64,000 bases of DNA from Schizophyllum amplum (GCA_007026445.1 VDMD01000020.1:124001-188000); one strand, 5' to 3'; counted from the stretch's first letter, positions 22,764 to 37,300 are shown. Made by a program: numbers and translations. The notes: generated from the letters alone by a model not told the origin.

Positions 22764-25700
22764 TTATTGCGTACGCTGTCGCACCGCTGATGGGTACCCG
22801 TTCGCCGACTGGACTGTCCCATGGAGTTGGTCCGATGAAGGTGCGGGCGGCGGTGGTCGCGGTTGCACGTATGATGAGGGCCGCGATGACGGCGCGCCAT
22901 GAGGTGCAACGCTGGGCATGCGTGGTGAGGCCGGCCAGTCTTCTCGTGGATGGTTGAAGCCATTCTGCGGAATGGATGGCGAAGACGGCGACGTGTAGGG
23001 AGAGTTAGTGACCGGTGCCGGATATGGACGCGGAGTAGGCTGCATGGTGGGAGTCGCAATCCCGTTATAGCGCGGCATTCCGTTAGGAGGGCTGCCGTAC
23101 TGCGCAGCTGGTGGTCGGCCGCTCTTGGCGCGCTGGTACGTGTCACACTTCTTGAGGAAACTCCTTACTAGGCATCTCCATATACGCAGAGAAGTGGTCC
23201 TGATCCCGGAGCATCGGAAGAAACTCTTCGGGCACAGCAAAGAAGTCGTCCTGATTCTCCAGCAAGTTGCTGACCACGCGGATGGCGCCGAAGCTCTCAT
23301 CGCGTACGGGGTCACGGCCGCGCGAGTACAGAATGCTCGGGCAGATGACGGTAGCCAGATTCCCTAGGTCCATCTTGCTGCCTGTTTCCTCGTCCATGTG
23401 TGCGAACGACGCCACCCACTTCAAGAAGACGAAGAGGACCTCTAATGTGTCTCGATGGCTCTTCGGCAGGATGAGGCACACCATGTGAAGTATTCGATGG
23501 CGGTCGGCCTCGTTAGGTAGAGCTGCGATTGCGATGAGCACGAAGCAGCGCATGCAAGTATGACATACACGTACATTGCGACGCGATGAACAAACGATGC
23601 AGTTTGAAGGTCATTAAAGGATCCGGAAGGTCTCGCAGGAACTTCTTTAGCAGAGCCGCTAGCTGGACCGCATTCTCCTGGGTCAAGTCCACCGATGCGG
23701 GGTCACGGTCGATGGCCTCGGTCAAGTCACGGAGTCGCTTAATATTCCCGTTCTTGCGGAATATCCCCTCGATGGATAGGTCTATCAGGAAGATTAGCAT
23801 TCCAGCATCAGCGTAATATCCGAGGATGCCTACCCATCTGCCTCATCGCAGAGATAACGTCGTCGACGAAGCTCGGTACTCGCATCGTAGCCCTTGTCGA
23901 GCCAAGTAGAGAATCAACACCCTCGCGTTCAACGAGGAACTCGAGGGGGATGCCGAAGACGCCTATGAGATGTCCATCAACGCACGCTCAGCATCGACAG
24001 TAACGTCACGCATACCTTTCTTCTTGACGTTCTTCTTATCGCCCTTGAATAGCTTGTTCCAGAAACCTCCCTTCTTGACCTCCACAAGTTCGAGTATCTC
24101 GTCCAAGTCGAACTGGTTCTGTAGTGGCGAACGGCTGAGGGCGAGGACGGCAGCATGCTTGATGATAGCGAGCTCCAACGGACTGAGCTCAGCGATGTAG
24201 GGGATCGCGTTCTCCCTAGGCAACGACCGTCGTTCGCTCCGCAGCTGGGCCGCTTGCACAATTTGTGGAATGTCCGCAAGTGTGATGGAATCGTCGACAG
24301 GGAGACGTGGCTGTGGGTCGTCCATACCAGCAGCGGGAGAGCTGGGAGCGCTATCGTCCACAATCTTTACCTCCGTATTCGCGCGTGCGAAAGATGGTCG
24401 TAGGATCTGGCCATTGTCGCCAGGCACGGACCCCAAGTGCGGACGAGAAGGTTGAGGGGAAGGTGTGTGGTGGGGTGAGGTGCGCTGCATAACGTGGCCT
24501 TGCTGCGAAAGTTGCATGGCTTGCGACATCAAGGGCGGCTGAGAGGGATCCGGAGACCGATTGGTGTACCCAGCATCGTGTGGGTGCACTGACTTCCCCG
24601 TAGGACTCTCAACGATGGTCGAACGCTTAGGTAGGCGCGCTGTAGCGGAAAGCTTGCGGTCTAGATGCGCCGACTTCATCGTGATAACATCGTTCGAGTT
24701 GCGGTACGACGATGGAGACTCGGTGGCGGAGGGTGTTTCTGTACAAGTGTTAGTTTGCAGTATCACGCAAACCAAACCTGCGTACCTGGAGACAATGGGA
24801 CGACGCCGGCCTTTCGCAACATGAGGTACAGTCGTCGCAGTGCAACGTTGAGTAGGAACGCATACTGCTCCAGTCGCTGCACCGCCTGGAAACCGCCCCG
24901 ACATCCCTCATGAGCATGGTCGGTGCATAGTATCCTGGTCGGGATCAAGCCGAACGACGAGGTCTCCTTCATCGACTGCGCTTCGTAGACGAACATGCCG
25001 ACGTTGGCAGGTGGCCGCCGCGCCGTGCTCAGCTTCGGTACAGCATCCCTCCTCTCCATCGTGCCGTCCTTGGAGGACTCGTCGCTTTGAGAGACCGGTT
25101 TCTGCTCCTTCTGTACAGGGACTGCAGCGACCTTCCCACACTGCGCACACTGAATACAATGCGAGTGCCACCGCTGATAGGTGCCGAGACGGACGCAGTC
25201 CTCCTCCACTGTGAGGCCGCACTTGACGCATAAGTCGCTGGGAGGGTTCGAGGACAGCATACGGGAGGATTGAGAATTGTAAGTCGGGCTAAAGGGGGAG
25301 TCGCCTGCGTTCTCGGGCGCCAGACTTCGAAAGCCGTATGTGACTCCCTGAGTGCCGAAATTGCCGTTCGGGTTTGTTGCAACGACCTCGCCATTGTGTC
25401 CTTTGATCAATCGCCTCGCCGACGGATTGCCGCCTTGAACCGCTAATAGATGTAGCTTGTCGAGGAAAGAGGACATCGCGTCACGGATGCTCTGATCGCG
25501 TTCCAGCTTGAGAGCGCCGGTGAGTGCGATTCTGATGAGAATCTTGAGGTAGTGCGCGAGCCCGGTCACTAGAGCCAGGAGATCCTGCGTCATGCCCATG
25601 CGACGTGAGCCGGTCTCCTGAGTATGCGAGAGCAGCGTGAAGAGCTCAACAGTCTTGCGACATAACATACGCGCTTCGCGGACATGGGACATGCCTGCAT

Positions 25701-27374
25701 GCTTAAAGGTCAGACCGTGGACAGGCGGACATCAAGGAAACGCACTCTTCATGCCCAACTGAGCGAAGTTCCATTCAAGGTCATCGATGGTCGCAAATAG
25801 CACTTCGACGTGGAGTATAAACTTCTCCGCCATGCGAATGGCATCCAGGTATTGACCATTGCTGACTTGACGCAACATGTCGGATATGCAAGCCGCGCTC
25901 GACTCCTCGAAAGCGGACAAAACACTGAGATGCAGCACGTGAGAACGCTTCAATCTCGGCGGCTTTGCGCCACTTACGTCCAAATACGATACACCTGCTG
26001 CTCCATTCGCGCCTGCTTCTCCTTGAGCGACGCAGGCGTTTCCCTGGCCTCCTCTTCCACGTAAGCTGGCTGCTCGCTCTGCCCATCTTCTGTGTTCGCG
26101 CTGCTACTCGGCCGGCGAGTGACGACCTTCACATTCCAAAACTAGGAGGGGGTTACAAATGCTGGCTATGCATGATCGATTGTGCTGACCTTGTTGATCA
26201 TGTAGCACTCAGGGTGCCAGCATTCGTCCTTCATGTTGCGGTTGATTTCGACAAACTGCTTGAGGATGGCACTGTTACAGCCGACGCACTTCGTTGCAAA
26301 GCGCGTCGAATAATGAAAGTGACAGTAGACGTCATTGCCGTGCTCGTAATACGAGTCCTGAGGACCGAAAAGGGTGGAACAAAGCGAGCATGTGAAGTGC
26401 TCGACGTGAAACTTCTTGTCTAGGTGAAGGTCAGCGCGCTGCATGCAAGGTGAAGAGTGACACGCACTGCACGCCGTGATATAGCTTCCACGCAGAGCCA
26501 TGCCGCACTTGGCGCAGATGAGGTTGAGGCGTCGGAAGTAGTCTCGCTCGCATAGAGGACTCTGCTTGCCATCGGGACCTTCGATGGGGAAGAACTTGGA
26601 AGCCACGACGTCGCCGCAGTCCTGGGAGAGACTCAGTGAGATGCGAGCGCTTCTAAAGAGCTTGACGCACCATGCACTTGAAGCAGTTCAGATGGAACAC
26701 CGTGCCCAACGCACGTACGAAGGGGCCCTGCATGGGCTTGCCGCAAGCAGAACATGACCTGATGATATTAAGCACACGTCCTATATCGTATACCCATGCA
26801 CTCACGAGGAGGCTAACGAGCTTGAAGCGACAGACGAGGGCGCCGGAGGAGGGGGCTTGGCGTTGTCGTCCCCATGGCCTGATGACAGGGACGCGCCAGA
26901 ATGAGCTGAGGAGAACGATGTACGGCTGGTTCGCTTGCTCTGCGTGTCCGCGCCCTGACTGGAGCCGCCCGTCTCCTGCCGTCGCTTCGTCGGCGAAGAT
27001 GATCGGGTGCTGTCGTGGGATGGGGTGAGCGTCGTGCCCGTGAGGATTGATGGTGGAGATGACGACGAGGAGTGGTTTAGATCTTCGCTGCGCGAGTAAT
27101 CCTTGAGTGGAGGCGGGCGATCTAGCTGACTCTGGCTCTCGCCCAGCGTCTGCGCTCTGGTGGGTACGGGCGTGCGCTCGGGCAATCGAGTAACAGAGGT
27201 TGCCGTGGGACCTGAGTATGGGCCAGCGTATTGCGATGGAGGGGGTTGCGGCGGCATTCCTCGCTGCTGGTACGCTCGAGACGGGTCCGGCGCATCATTG
27301 GGGGTGTCATTGAGAGATTGCTGGCTGGACGACCAGGACGGCATCCCCCGCGCCGGGTCCTGTTCTCTGTTCAT
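22764..27374 (-). CDS. RGA1: LIM-domain Rho GTPase-activating protein (Rga1/Rga2-like)
   Basis: The ATG at 27374 gives MNREQDPARGMPSWSSSQQS and a long Pro/Ser-rich disordered N-terminus. LIM1 and LIM2 follow (FHLNCFKCM..., LCERDYFRRLNLICAKCGMAL; KKFHVEHFTCSLCSTLFG...YCHFHYSTRFATKCVGC), and a third LIM-like module (LCVKCGLTVEEDC...WHSHCIQCAQCGKV) appears after a helical region (ACISDMLRQV...LDAIRMAEKFI). After another disordered stretch comes the RhoGAP domain: FGIPLEFLVEREG, the arginine-finger motif GIFRKNGNIKRLRDL, KKFLRDLPDPLMT and LATVICPSILYSRG. The C-terminus is Pro/Ser-rich. It would speed GTP hydrolysis on Rho/Cdc42-type GTPases and so affect polarity and cell-wall growth. Many small introns are present. 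Orthology to Rga1 rather than another LIM-GAP is inferred from domain order. Confidence 0.85.
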
Positions 27375-28135
27375 GTTGCAATCGTCTTCACTCCGGATTT
27401 TGCGCAATGTTCGACGGCCAGCGCGGGACTGATTAGGTTTCAGGAGTAGATGGACGACGAGGAGAAGGTGGAATTCGGGGAAAACGTGACCCCTGTCACG
27501 TGTGACTGCTGTAGACCATGCTTGGTCTTCAACTTCAACTTGTCGTGGGCAACCACATTCAACATCCAAACAGCCGCCCGGGAGATGCTACTTTACATAG
27601 TATCGCAAGGCTTGTAGCTACGGATTGGTGTCCTTGAAGTCTTGTCGCCCACTACAGTTCGGAGCGGCGACCTTCCCTCTGCATCTGCCATTCTCCGTGC
27701 TTACACCCTCCGCGCGAGACCTCTCCAACAGTAGAGGTAAAAGACTGCCACGTCCTCCATGGCGTTGGAGACGAGGACATCAGCAAACTGCGCTTGAACT
27801 GCACTGGTCCGCACAGCACGCGTAAGCGGGATTCGCAGACTGGCGCTGGCATAGGGGAGCGTCTGTCAGTCACCTCTTCATCCGGACGTCATGCGTAGCC
27901 TGCATTTTCTGACCAGACTTTATCGTGCTGCAGCTTGGAAATCGAACAATGCCTTCTATCCACTCATGGATCGATGTCTAAATGCACACGCACAGTGATA
28001 CATATCGTACAACAATTGTACAAGCTCGAACTGCCAGGGTAGTCAGAGTAACAGATTCGGTGGCTACAGTGTAAGAGATACGTGCACCTCAAGAAGGACG
28101 TCAGGGACACTATACGTAGACAATGCGGACGCACA
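27375..28135. other. Intergenic region: RGA1-like promoter and RVB1 3' end
   Basis: These 761 bp hold the promoter of the LIM-RhoGAP (about the first 200 bp) and the 3' untranslated region of RVB1. Overlapping TTCAACTT elements lie at 27528-27541 and a CACGTG E-box at about 27497-27502. The remainder, to 28135, shows no gene. Confidence 0.45.
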
Positions 28136-29799
<1,664 letters not shown>

Positions 29800-30323
29800 T
29801 GGAGAGATGAAAGACGCGTCTGAATTGGCTCTTTGGGTACTATAAATTCCCCAGTCCGAGTTACGCAGCTTGTGGTGAATGCTAAGTAGTGGAGAACGCG
29901 TCCTGGCAGCACACTTGGGGGTCAGACGCAAGTTGTAAGTCGGGCGCTTTTCGCAGGGTCGTCACGTGTTCCATCGATCGCGCTGAAGTCTTCAGTTGAA
30001 CTTCGGCTCACTTCAACAAGTCGCGGCCAATCTATGTACACCACACATATGACGATGGCACCCCATCCGTTCCATTCTACGACCATAGCCCTGTTCTTCA
30101 CTGCTCATTTACGATCCGCCGTTGCTGGCAGTCTTCGGGATGCGTGGACTGGGAGCCAAGCTGACAAAACTCTTCGGAAGCGCTTCAGCTCGAACGGACA
30201 ATGCACACTCATGATCAGGTCGTCAAGCGATGCATACAGTGTCATAGGTGCATACGAGGGAAGTTTTGTATGTCGTACATAGTGAAAAGCAGCCAGAAAA
30301 CCTGACACTGGGTCTCCGGTCCT
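29800..30323. other. RVB1 promoter region and RPS15 3' region
   Basis: These 524 bp lie between RVB1 and RPS15, both minus. An AGTTGAACTT element (29994-30003) and a CACGTG E-box (about 29963-29968) lie roughly 165-205 bp upstream of the candidate RVB1 start. No gene is seen. Confidence 0.45.
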
Positions 30324-31033
30324 CTACTTCAGAGGGATGAAACGAGAAGCTGCGATAGAGTGAGCATATTTAAGGAAAAAGCGATCGTCAAACCTACAGT
30401 GCGTGGCCCAATACCGGGGCGACCGTGCTTGACGGGGCGGTACGAGATGGAGAACTCGGCGAGGTAGTGACCGACCATCTCGGGCTTGATCTCAACAGAG
30501 TTGAAGACCTATCAGGGAGATGAGTCTCTGCAAACTTTCTCGCCGGTCATCCCGTACCTTGCCGTTGTAGATGCCGATGACGCTGCCAATCATCTCGGGG
30601 ACGACGATCATGTCGCGCAAGTGAGTCTTGACAACAGCGGGCTTCTCGTTGGGGGGCGCCTCCTTCTTGGCTTTGCGGAGCTTCTTGATGAGACCCATGG
30701 GGCGGCGCTTCAGGCCGCGCTGGAACCGCCGGCGTGCGCGAGCGTGGACGAGCTGGAGGCCGGGTCAATCGCTTGTTTGCAAAGTTCACGAGGGAAGACG
30801 TACGTCAACGAGCTGGGAAATGGAGGTCAGTCTTTCGATCTACATCTCATTATAGGATAACGCACCTCCTCATTGCTCAGGTCCAGGAGCTTGTCAAGCT
30901 CAACTCCGCGGTAGGAAAAGGTGCGGAAGGTTCTCTTCTTCTTGAGCTCAGCCGCGACGGCGGGGTCGGTAACGTCAGCCTGAGTCAATGTTCAGCACAC
31001 CAGCAAAGATTCAGTGCCATCGCTACTGACCAT
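30324..31033 (-). CDS. RPS15: 40S ribosomal protein uS19 (S15)
   Basis: Exon 1 is only the ATG (31031-31033); a 51 nt intron (30980-31030, GTCAGT...ACTCAG) follows and exon 2 begins [18 protein letters not shown]. The rest reads [75 protein letters not shown], which is the full uS19 signature. It is a small, basic protein of the 40S head near the decoding site. A start-codon-only first exon is a common layout for fungal ribosomal protein genes. It is head to head with RPP2. Confidence 0.95.
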
Positions 31034-31391
31034 GGTGTCTTGTCGTCGTCGGATGTCGATGTGAGCTTGGATCACTACCGGCCTAGAGAGCGTGCGAAAC
31101 TGCTACCGGAAACAGATGAATCATTGTGGCTTATAGTCACGTGCGCATGTACAGTTTGCGACTCGATCCAACTCATCCGCCGGAGCCGTAGGCGCCCTCA
31201 TCATCCACGGTCAGAACCCACAGGTCGTCCCTTGCGGATTAAATGTGCGTGCAACGCTGCCGATGCGTCCCAACATCGTTCTGACCTTCCCCCAGTGATT
31301 TGTGGCTAACCGCTAAATAAATACTCAAAAGTACGCCCGAACTCTGCAGCAGTCCCCCTGCGTGTCCTGATCGGAGACGCGTCTTATCTAG
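31034..31391. promoter_or_regulatory. Shared divergent promoter of RPS15 and RPP2
   Basis: The two ribosomal protein genes are transcribed away from each other from 358 bp of DNA that has no open frame of interest. Co-regulation is inferred from the layout. No obvious TATA box is seen. Confidence 0.6.
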
Positions 31392-31827
31392 ATGCGCTAC
31401 ATCGCTGCTTACCTGCTCCTTGTCATCGGCGGCAACTCCTCGCCGTCTGCTGCCGACATTACCAAGCTCCTCGGCACCGTTGGCGTTGAGGCGGATGAGT
31501 CGCGCATCGAGTCGCTGATCTCCGAACTGTCTGGCAAGGACATCAACGAGGTATGTACACGCGTCGTACTGCACAGGAAGATCTTACTTTTCCCGCAATA
31601 GCTCATCTCCGAGGGTAGCTCGAAGTTGAGCTCCGTTCCCTCTGGTGGAGGCGCCGTTGCGGCGTCTTCCGGTGGCGGTGGTGCTGCACCCGCGGCCGCT
31701 GCCGAGGAGAAGAAGGAGGAGAAGGAGGAGGAGAAGGTACGCTCATCCTTGATCTGTAATCATTATCAGCTGACCATTCTTGCAGGAGGAGTCCGACGAC
31801 GACATGGGCTTCGGTCTCTTCGACTGA
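31392..31827 (+). CDS. RPP2: 60S acidic ribosomal stalk protein P2
   Basis: Three exons: 31392-31550, 31602-31736 and 31786-31827, with introns GTATGT...AATAG and GTACGC...TTGCAG. The protein begins [20 protein letters not shown], the P2 dimerisation domain, continues [19 protein letters not shown], then a Gly/Ala/Ser hinge and a Lys/Glu-rich region, and ends [13 protein letters not shown], the conserved stalk C-terminus that recruits elongation factors. MRYIAAYLL identifies P2 rather than P1. The length (about 111 residues) is normal. Confidence 0.96.
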
Positions 31828-31957
31828 TTTATGTGTATCATAGCATCATGTATCGTTATGAATTCATCGTCGTCGACCTCCATCCCATTGTGTGAACCGC
31901 GCAAGCCTTGCTGTGAAGTTCAATCGTGAAAGACCATCGAAGACAACAAGGTCCTTG

Positions 31958-33108
31958 TTAGGTCACGCTACGCATAAGTACACGAAGAGTACAAGCTTCG
32001 AAGTCCATGCCGAGACCCTCCAATAACCCTTGGTACCTATAATTACGGTAACACAACACTCTATACTTACTTACTTCTTCATCGCAGTAATCGTGACTGA
32101 TCTCGCCCTTATATCTATCAACAGTCATCGCGCCTTTATAGCTCGGCGGAGCGACCAATGGCGCGTCTTTACGTCTCGTGTCCTTCAGGCCAGTACCATC
32201 GTCGTAGCTCGCGCTCGAAGCGGCCTCTTCCCGTGATTCTGTCATGTCACTAATAGCAGAATTGCCATAGTGCACTCGAGACGGCGACGTGGAATCTGTG
32301 CTGCTCATGGGCTATGCAAAGGTATGATCCAATTTTCTTCGCCACGAAACTATGCGGATGAACGAGAAACTATGCGGATGAACGACTTAAGTCCACTCAT
32401 TGGCACTGCAATCCAGTCGTTGAGCTGGGGGTCCCAGGTGTAATGCGTTGGCCTGTCCGAGCCTACGCGCACCCACGCTGGCACGGCTGCGTCGTGCCCC
32501 TGGGTGCTCCTCTATGGACGCATGAAGAAAAGGCTCCACGACCGAGCTGCGCGCCTTGTCTTCCGCTATAGGATGTCGCGCCCGTGGCTTTCGCGATCTT
32601 CGGCGGCAGAAGAAGAGCAGGAGAATTGGTACAAGCACGCCGGCTGCTAATCCGGCCACCGTGCCGCCTATCGCTGCTGCGAACTGCTCACTGGATACCA
32701 ATTCCTTCGTCATATCCCGCTTCATCGAGGTGGATGTGGCGACGTACTGGTCATCGGTATCCTCGCCACTCGCATTCACCGCCGACCGGCCTGCCAGCAC
32801 TTGCCAGGGCGTGCGCTTCAACCCGCTCGCTATCACGGCTGTTTTGCCGCCGCGTTTCCCTTCTCGTCAAGTCGATTGTCAACCACAGATCAGTCTGCGC
32901 GGGACGTGCTGTCACCGTCAGGTTGTGGCGCGTACTCACCGATACGATCCCCACCACGTTCGGTACGCGCCGAACACACGTACGCCTGTTCTCGCGAATC
33001 TGAAGGCCGCTGCTGCATTCATCGCATTGCTGGCCGCAGTGGCCACATATGCGCCGCTCTCGTACCTTCCGCCTATCTTGAACACGGCGTCAAGCGAATC
33101 TTGGGCCA
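31958..33108 (-). CDS. Putative single-pass membrane protein, 5' end unresolved
   Basis: On the minus strand a segment around 33108-32945 reads AQDSLDAVFKIGGRYESGAY and FRFARTGVRVFGAYRTWWG, like the beta-sandwich ectodomains of many Agaricomycete membrane proteins. Downstream is TSTSMKRDMTKELVSSEQF followed by one strong membrane helix, AAIGGTVAGLAAGVLVPILL, a basic stop-transfer (CRRRSRKPRAR) and a cytoplasmic tail that continues in another exon (MSSTDSTSPSRVHYG...). The frame connecting these blocks needs introns I could not fix, and no signal peptide or certain start was found; the gene may begin as far as 33590. No enzymatic motif is seen, so function is unknown. A 20 bp direct repeat (32346-32385) lies in the presumed intron before the last exon. 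Confidence 0.45.
32346..32385. repeat. Tandem direct repeat, two 20 bp units
   Basis: The 20 bp unit beginning GAAACTATGCGGATG occurs twice with no spacer and no mismatch. It lies between the transmembrane exon and the tail exon of the putative membrane-protein gene, probably within an intron. Confidence 0.8.
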
Positions 33109-34369
33109 CAACTCGCCTGCTCAGATATGCGTCTGCGGCCGTGTCATCGCGCGCCCACAGTCGTCACATGCGTAGCCATATGCGAGGCGCGCAAAACCGC
33201 TAGAGGAAGAAAAGACGCTATAACCTATGTCGACAGTGAGCAGACGGAATATCGCCGTGAGAGAAGAGCAGCGCGCTAAGATATATGCTCGGCACCCATG
33301 GCCGGCACTTGCAGCGTGCCGCATATATGAATGGCGGCCATTCGGCAAGGTGGCCTGTGCGCGACATTGCCCTGCCAGTGAGAGATAGTCAGTGGCCCGA
33401 CGCCACCGCTAGTCCAGCCTGCTGCCAATACCAGGAGCACCAGGTATGTGCTATGCGGGTTAGAAGGAATTTGCCATCTAGAGTCCTGCACGATATTGTC
33501 GCTCAGGTGAGGTGCCGACGCCGTCGAGGCGTGGTCGGAATACGAGGCGCGTACGGACAAAACCATTCCTGTTGACTTATGCAGTGCCATATTATATCGT
33601 TCGCGTCGTCGAAGTCGGTAGCCTGGGACGTGCTATGAGAAGCGTTTACTTAATGTCCATAAAGCGTTGGAAGATCCGTTAGATAATACTTAAGTGAGTG
33701 ACTCATTTCAAGATTCGCGGACTCACGGTCACCTGCCCTCGAACACATCACGTGCTGGTCAGGGCTTTATTGAAAAGTTGGAACTTCTGAATCGCGGTAT
33801 TAGTCCTACTCAATTCTGAGCTCGCAATGGCAAATGATCTTCACCGCACATAGCATACCAAGCCAGCGACGCTGGAGTCAAAGGATGCGCAATACTGCCC
33901 AACTGATAGTCTGCGTTACAGAACGCGACGTAATAAAACTCTATGGTGTTTACTTGGCAGTAAAGGTCAAGTGGTAAGTACTTCAGATAATGACAGGCTC
34001 GCTGTATATAAGTAGAAGATAAATAATGGAAGCGACGTATCTAGACATCGAGCAGGATGGATACGAATTACTCGTTATATACAGGCAATTAATTGGCGGT
34101 AGATTACTACACAATGGGTAGAACTCGTAGAGTAAGGGCAGTGAAGAGCCTGCATGGCAAGTGGAGCCAACGAGTGGCAAAAAGCAAAACATGTCGAAGT
34201 GATAGCAAGTACAATGGTGCTGTGGCGAACGGAGGAAGAAAAAGAACAGCGGAGCGAGGACGACGAAAAAAAAGAAATCTTAGGATACAGTGTGTCGTAA
34301 AGCAGGAGAAAACGAAGGAATGAGGTGACGCCGGCGACGGTGGAACATAAAGACAGTGTTATAGTGATG
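33109..34369. other. Gene-poor intergenic region
   Basis: About 1.26 kb between the putative membrane protein and the stop of the third Zn2Cys6 factor. The part near 33300-33590 may contain 5' exons of the membrane protein. The stretch from 33600 is comparatively A/T-rich, and 34220-34320 is a purine-rich run. No RNA gene, transposon or convincing frame is visible. Confidence 0.4.
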
Positions 34370-37300
34370 TTACGAAGATGGTGGCCTCTCGCGGGCAAGC
34401 CATGACATGCCAGCCGGCGCGTTCGCGTGCGGTGATGACGGAGGTCGTGTACTGCGGGGTGCGGGGTGCGTCGTCCGCGAGGGGTATGTACGACTCAATG
34501 AGGACGGACCTGCGCCGTCCGAGCCGCGGGAAACCAGAGCGAGAGCGGAGCCTGACAAATGAGAGCTTTCTGGAAGAAGGGTACCTGTTGACGAGCGACC
34601 TAAGCCGGATTGAGCGCCGAAAGCCGCTAGCTGAACTCCATGACGAGGCATATTCGATGCGAAGTCTTCGTCGTTACGCATGAATCCGCCCATATGCCGC
34701 ATCGCGCTGTCGTTCTCCCATGCTTCGCTGAGAAGGCCGCTCGCCTTCAACGAAGGAAGAGACAGTCGGGGTCCTGGGGGGTGTGGGACGGCCTGCTCGC
34801 GATGCAGTGCCCCGAAGTCGTGGTACGGGTCGAAGCGGCGTTGCTGAAGATACGGAGAGACTGGCTCGTGGTACGGTGTTCCTTCTTCGTCATACGGAAC
34901 GCTGTAGTCGTCGTGCCTGTTGCCACCACGCGGCAGGGACGGCACATTCCGGTCGTCGTACGACATGCTCCGGCCAGGACGCCACAGAGGTGACGAAACA
35001 CGCTGCGGTTGCAGTGTCATGGTCGCCATGGACAAGCTCGCCTCCATGGGCGATCGAGGTCTCGCCAAACGAGGCGACGAGCTTGGAAGAAGCGGAGACT
35101 TGGGCCCGCGCGAGAGCGGTGTGTGCCGGGAAGCCGCTGTGAGCTCGCGAATACTGCGCACTCGGTGCGTATGGATCCTGTAGCTCGAGAGGACGAGGCG
35201 TCCGCGATTCCATGGGCGACCGGGGCGAACCCCGTTTCCAGGGTATCTGGCGACGCGAACGACTCCAAAGCAGCGGCGTTTACCGATATTGGGACGGAGA
35301 TGCCCGATTGCCATTGCGTGATCCCCGCTGAAGACGTCGAACGACTACGTGGAGATGCTAGACTTTGTGGCACGCCCGCATGGTCGGAGTGGTCACCGGG
35401 ACGCTCCGCCCTTAGCCCCAAGCGGTCAGCGAGCGAGTCGCTCTCTGTCGTATGAGTGGCCGCTTCCGAACTGACGGTCCAGTTACGAATAAACTCAGGG
35501 ATGCAAGCACCCCAAAGTTCCTCCGCTTCGCGGGCACGAGCATGGATTTCTGCGTCCTCTCGCTTGCAATATTTGATGAGCGGCCAGAGAGTGGCAAACA
35601 CTGCAAAAGACACATCAGACTATCGTAAGGAAGGGGGAAGAAGCATGCGACATGGGAATAGAGAAGACGCGAGGAAGGAAGTCGACTTAAAGCAGAAATA
35701 GGACTCACGCAGCGTGCTGTTCTTTGCCCGGTTGCCAAACGTATGCAGGATGGCCTCAAGCATCCCGACGGGCCAGTTGAACGCAACCTCGTCCTCATTC
35801 TCTCTGCGCGGATCGCGCACGCTGATTGCCTGTCTCTCGCTCCAAGCAAAGTGCGTCTCACTCAATAAGTCCGCACCCGCTTGCCTCGTCGCGTCCCTTT
35901 CCCGAGCCTCGCATAGCACAAGAGCGCACGACGCGCGATACACATGCATGAGAGCCCAGCACCATGCGCCATTGTTCGAGCCCGTCTCTAGCATGGACTG
36001 CTGCACCGCGAGCACGTCGTCGCTGAAGCGCAGCTGAGGGGACAGGGTAGTCTCCCAGGCCTGATGAAGCACAATGAGACCGACAACCAAGCTGAGAAGG
36101 CATGTGAAGGATGATGCTTATCCTACGCACATTGAACCGTAGCTCCAGGTCGCGAATACGGGTGAGAGACTCCTCTGGATTACTTGCTGCACGGACGGGG
36201 TCAGGTTGGTACGTCCACAATAGGCGAGCGCAGGGCGGGCGCACAGTCTATCTCCTCCAGTGCGAGCTCTAGCTCGGCCCATATCGCGGCGACGCGTATG
36301 AGATGGCCCATCTCCGAAGCGCTCTCCGTCTGCGGCGCAGGAAGGTATAGATACTCTGCAGTCACGTTAGCATTCCCTCGCGGACGTCGTCTCGGAGGAC
36401 TACTCACCAGCCTCAGACTTCCCTACAGCCAGCTCGAAGGACGTCTCATCGCATGGCAGTCGCAGTCGCGGATTCGCGGTCATCCAGTCCAACGGCGCGC
36501 GTACGTATACAGAAGAGGTTACGTCCATGAAATACATCAACCAGTAGATGCGCCGGAGAGACTCCTTGTTGATCGCGCCTTCGATGTACGCCGATGTCGG
36601 ACCGAGGGTCGAGTATTGGGGCTCATCATTCGAGTGAACGCCCAGGCGATCGCACACTTGGAAGGTAAGGTCTACGATGTACATCAGCGACAACGTCAAT
36701 CAAGGAAGGAACTGCAAGTACCATGCTGGCGTTTGTTCCACGCTGCCGCAGCGCCGGCGACGGCATTGTGGATCTGGAGCAGACAGAGCGCCTGCGCTGT
36801 TGCCAGGCTAGGCTCACATGTCAGCCGTCCCGCCCCATCAAACATCAGGCTGAGCGCCTCCTGCGCGAATGGCCGACCTGCGAGGCGCGCAGGAGTCATG
36901 CGCAAGTGCGGCTGCTTGGAGAGCGGCGCCGCCAGAGCACATATCGAGAAGGTGAGGTACGCCGGTACAATGCCGTGCGTCAGTGCCGCGGTGAAGGTCG
37001 GCTTATGAAATACAATACGCGCCGGGTGGCAGTGAGTGAAGAATACTGTACGTTTGAGTGAGTGAGTGATTGCAAGATGCTGCAGGGAGAGCAACACGTA
37101 CAGCTAACAAGCTCCCGCATGAGCGTATTGTTCAAAGCCAGAGGCGGTGCACGCTCGATGCTGACCTGCAACGCTGAGTAATCCACCGAATAGCCGACGG
37201 AGGTGGCGCTGGCTGACGCCCGCAAGCGCTTGCGCGGCAACTGATCGTCTTGGGACGACAAGACGCTCGGCTGATCCCATGCTCCCACTGTATGCTGTAA

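Noticed and set aside
33276..33590. Minus-strand 104-codon frame with a hydrophobic stretch (STYLVLLVLAAGW)
   Set aside because: It might be an upstream exon of the membrane protein, but no splice link could be shown and the hydrophobic part is too far from the N-terminus for a signal peptide, so it is not called separately.
34093..34323. Short plus-strand basic frame near a purine-rich run
   Set aside because: Lys/Arg richness comes from the GA-rich DNA; it lies in the likely 3' region of the third Zn2Cys6 gene.
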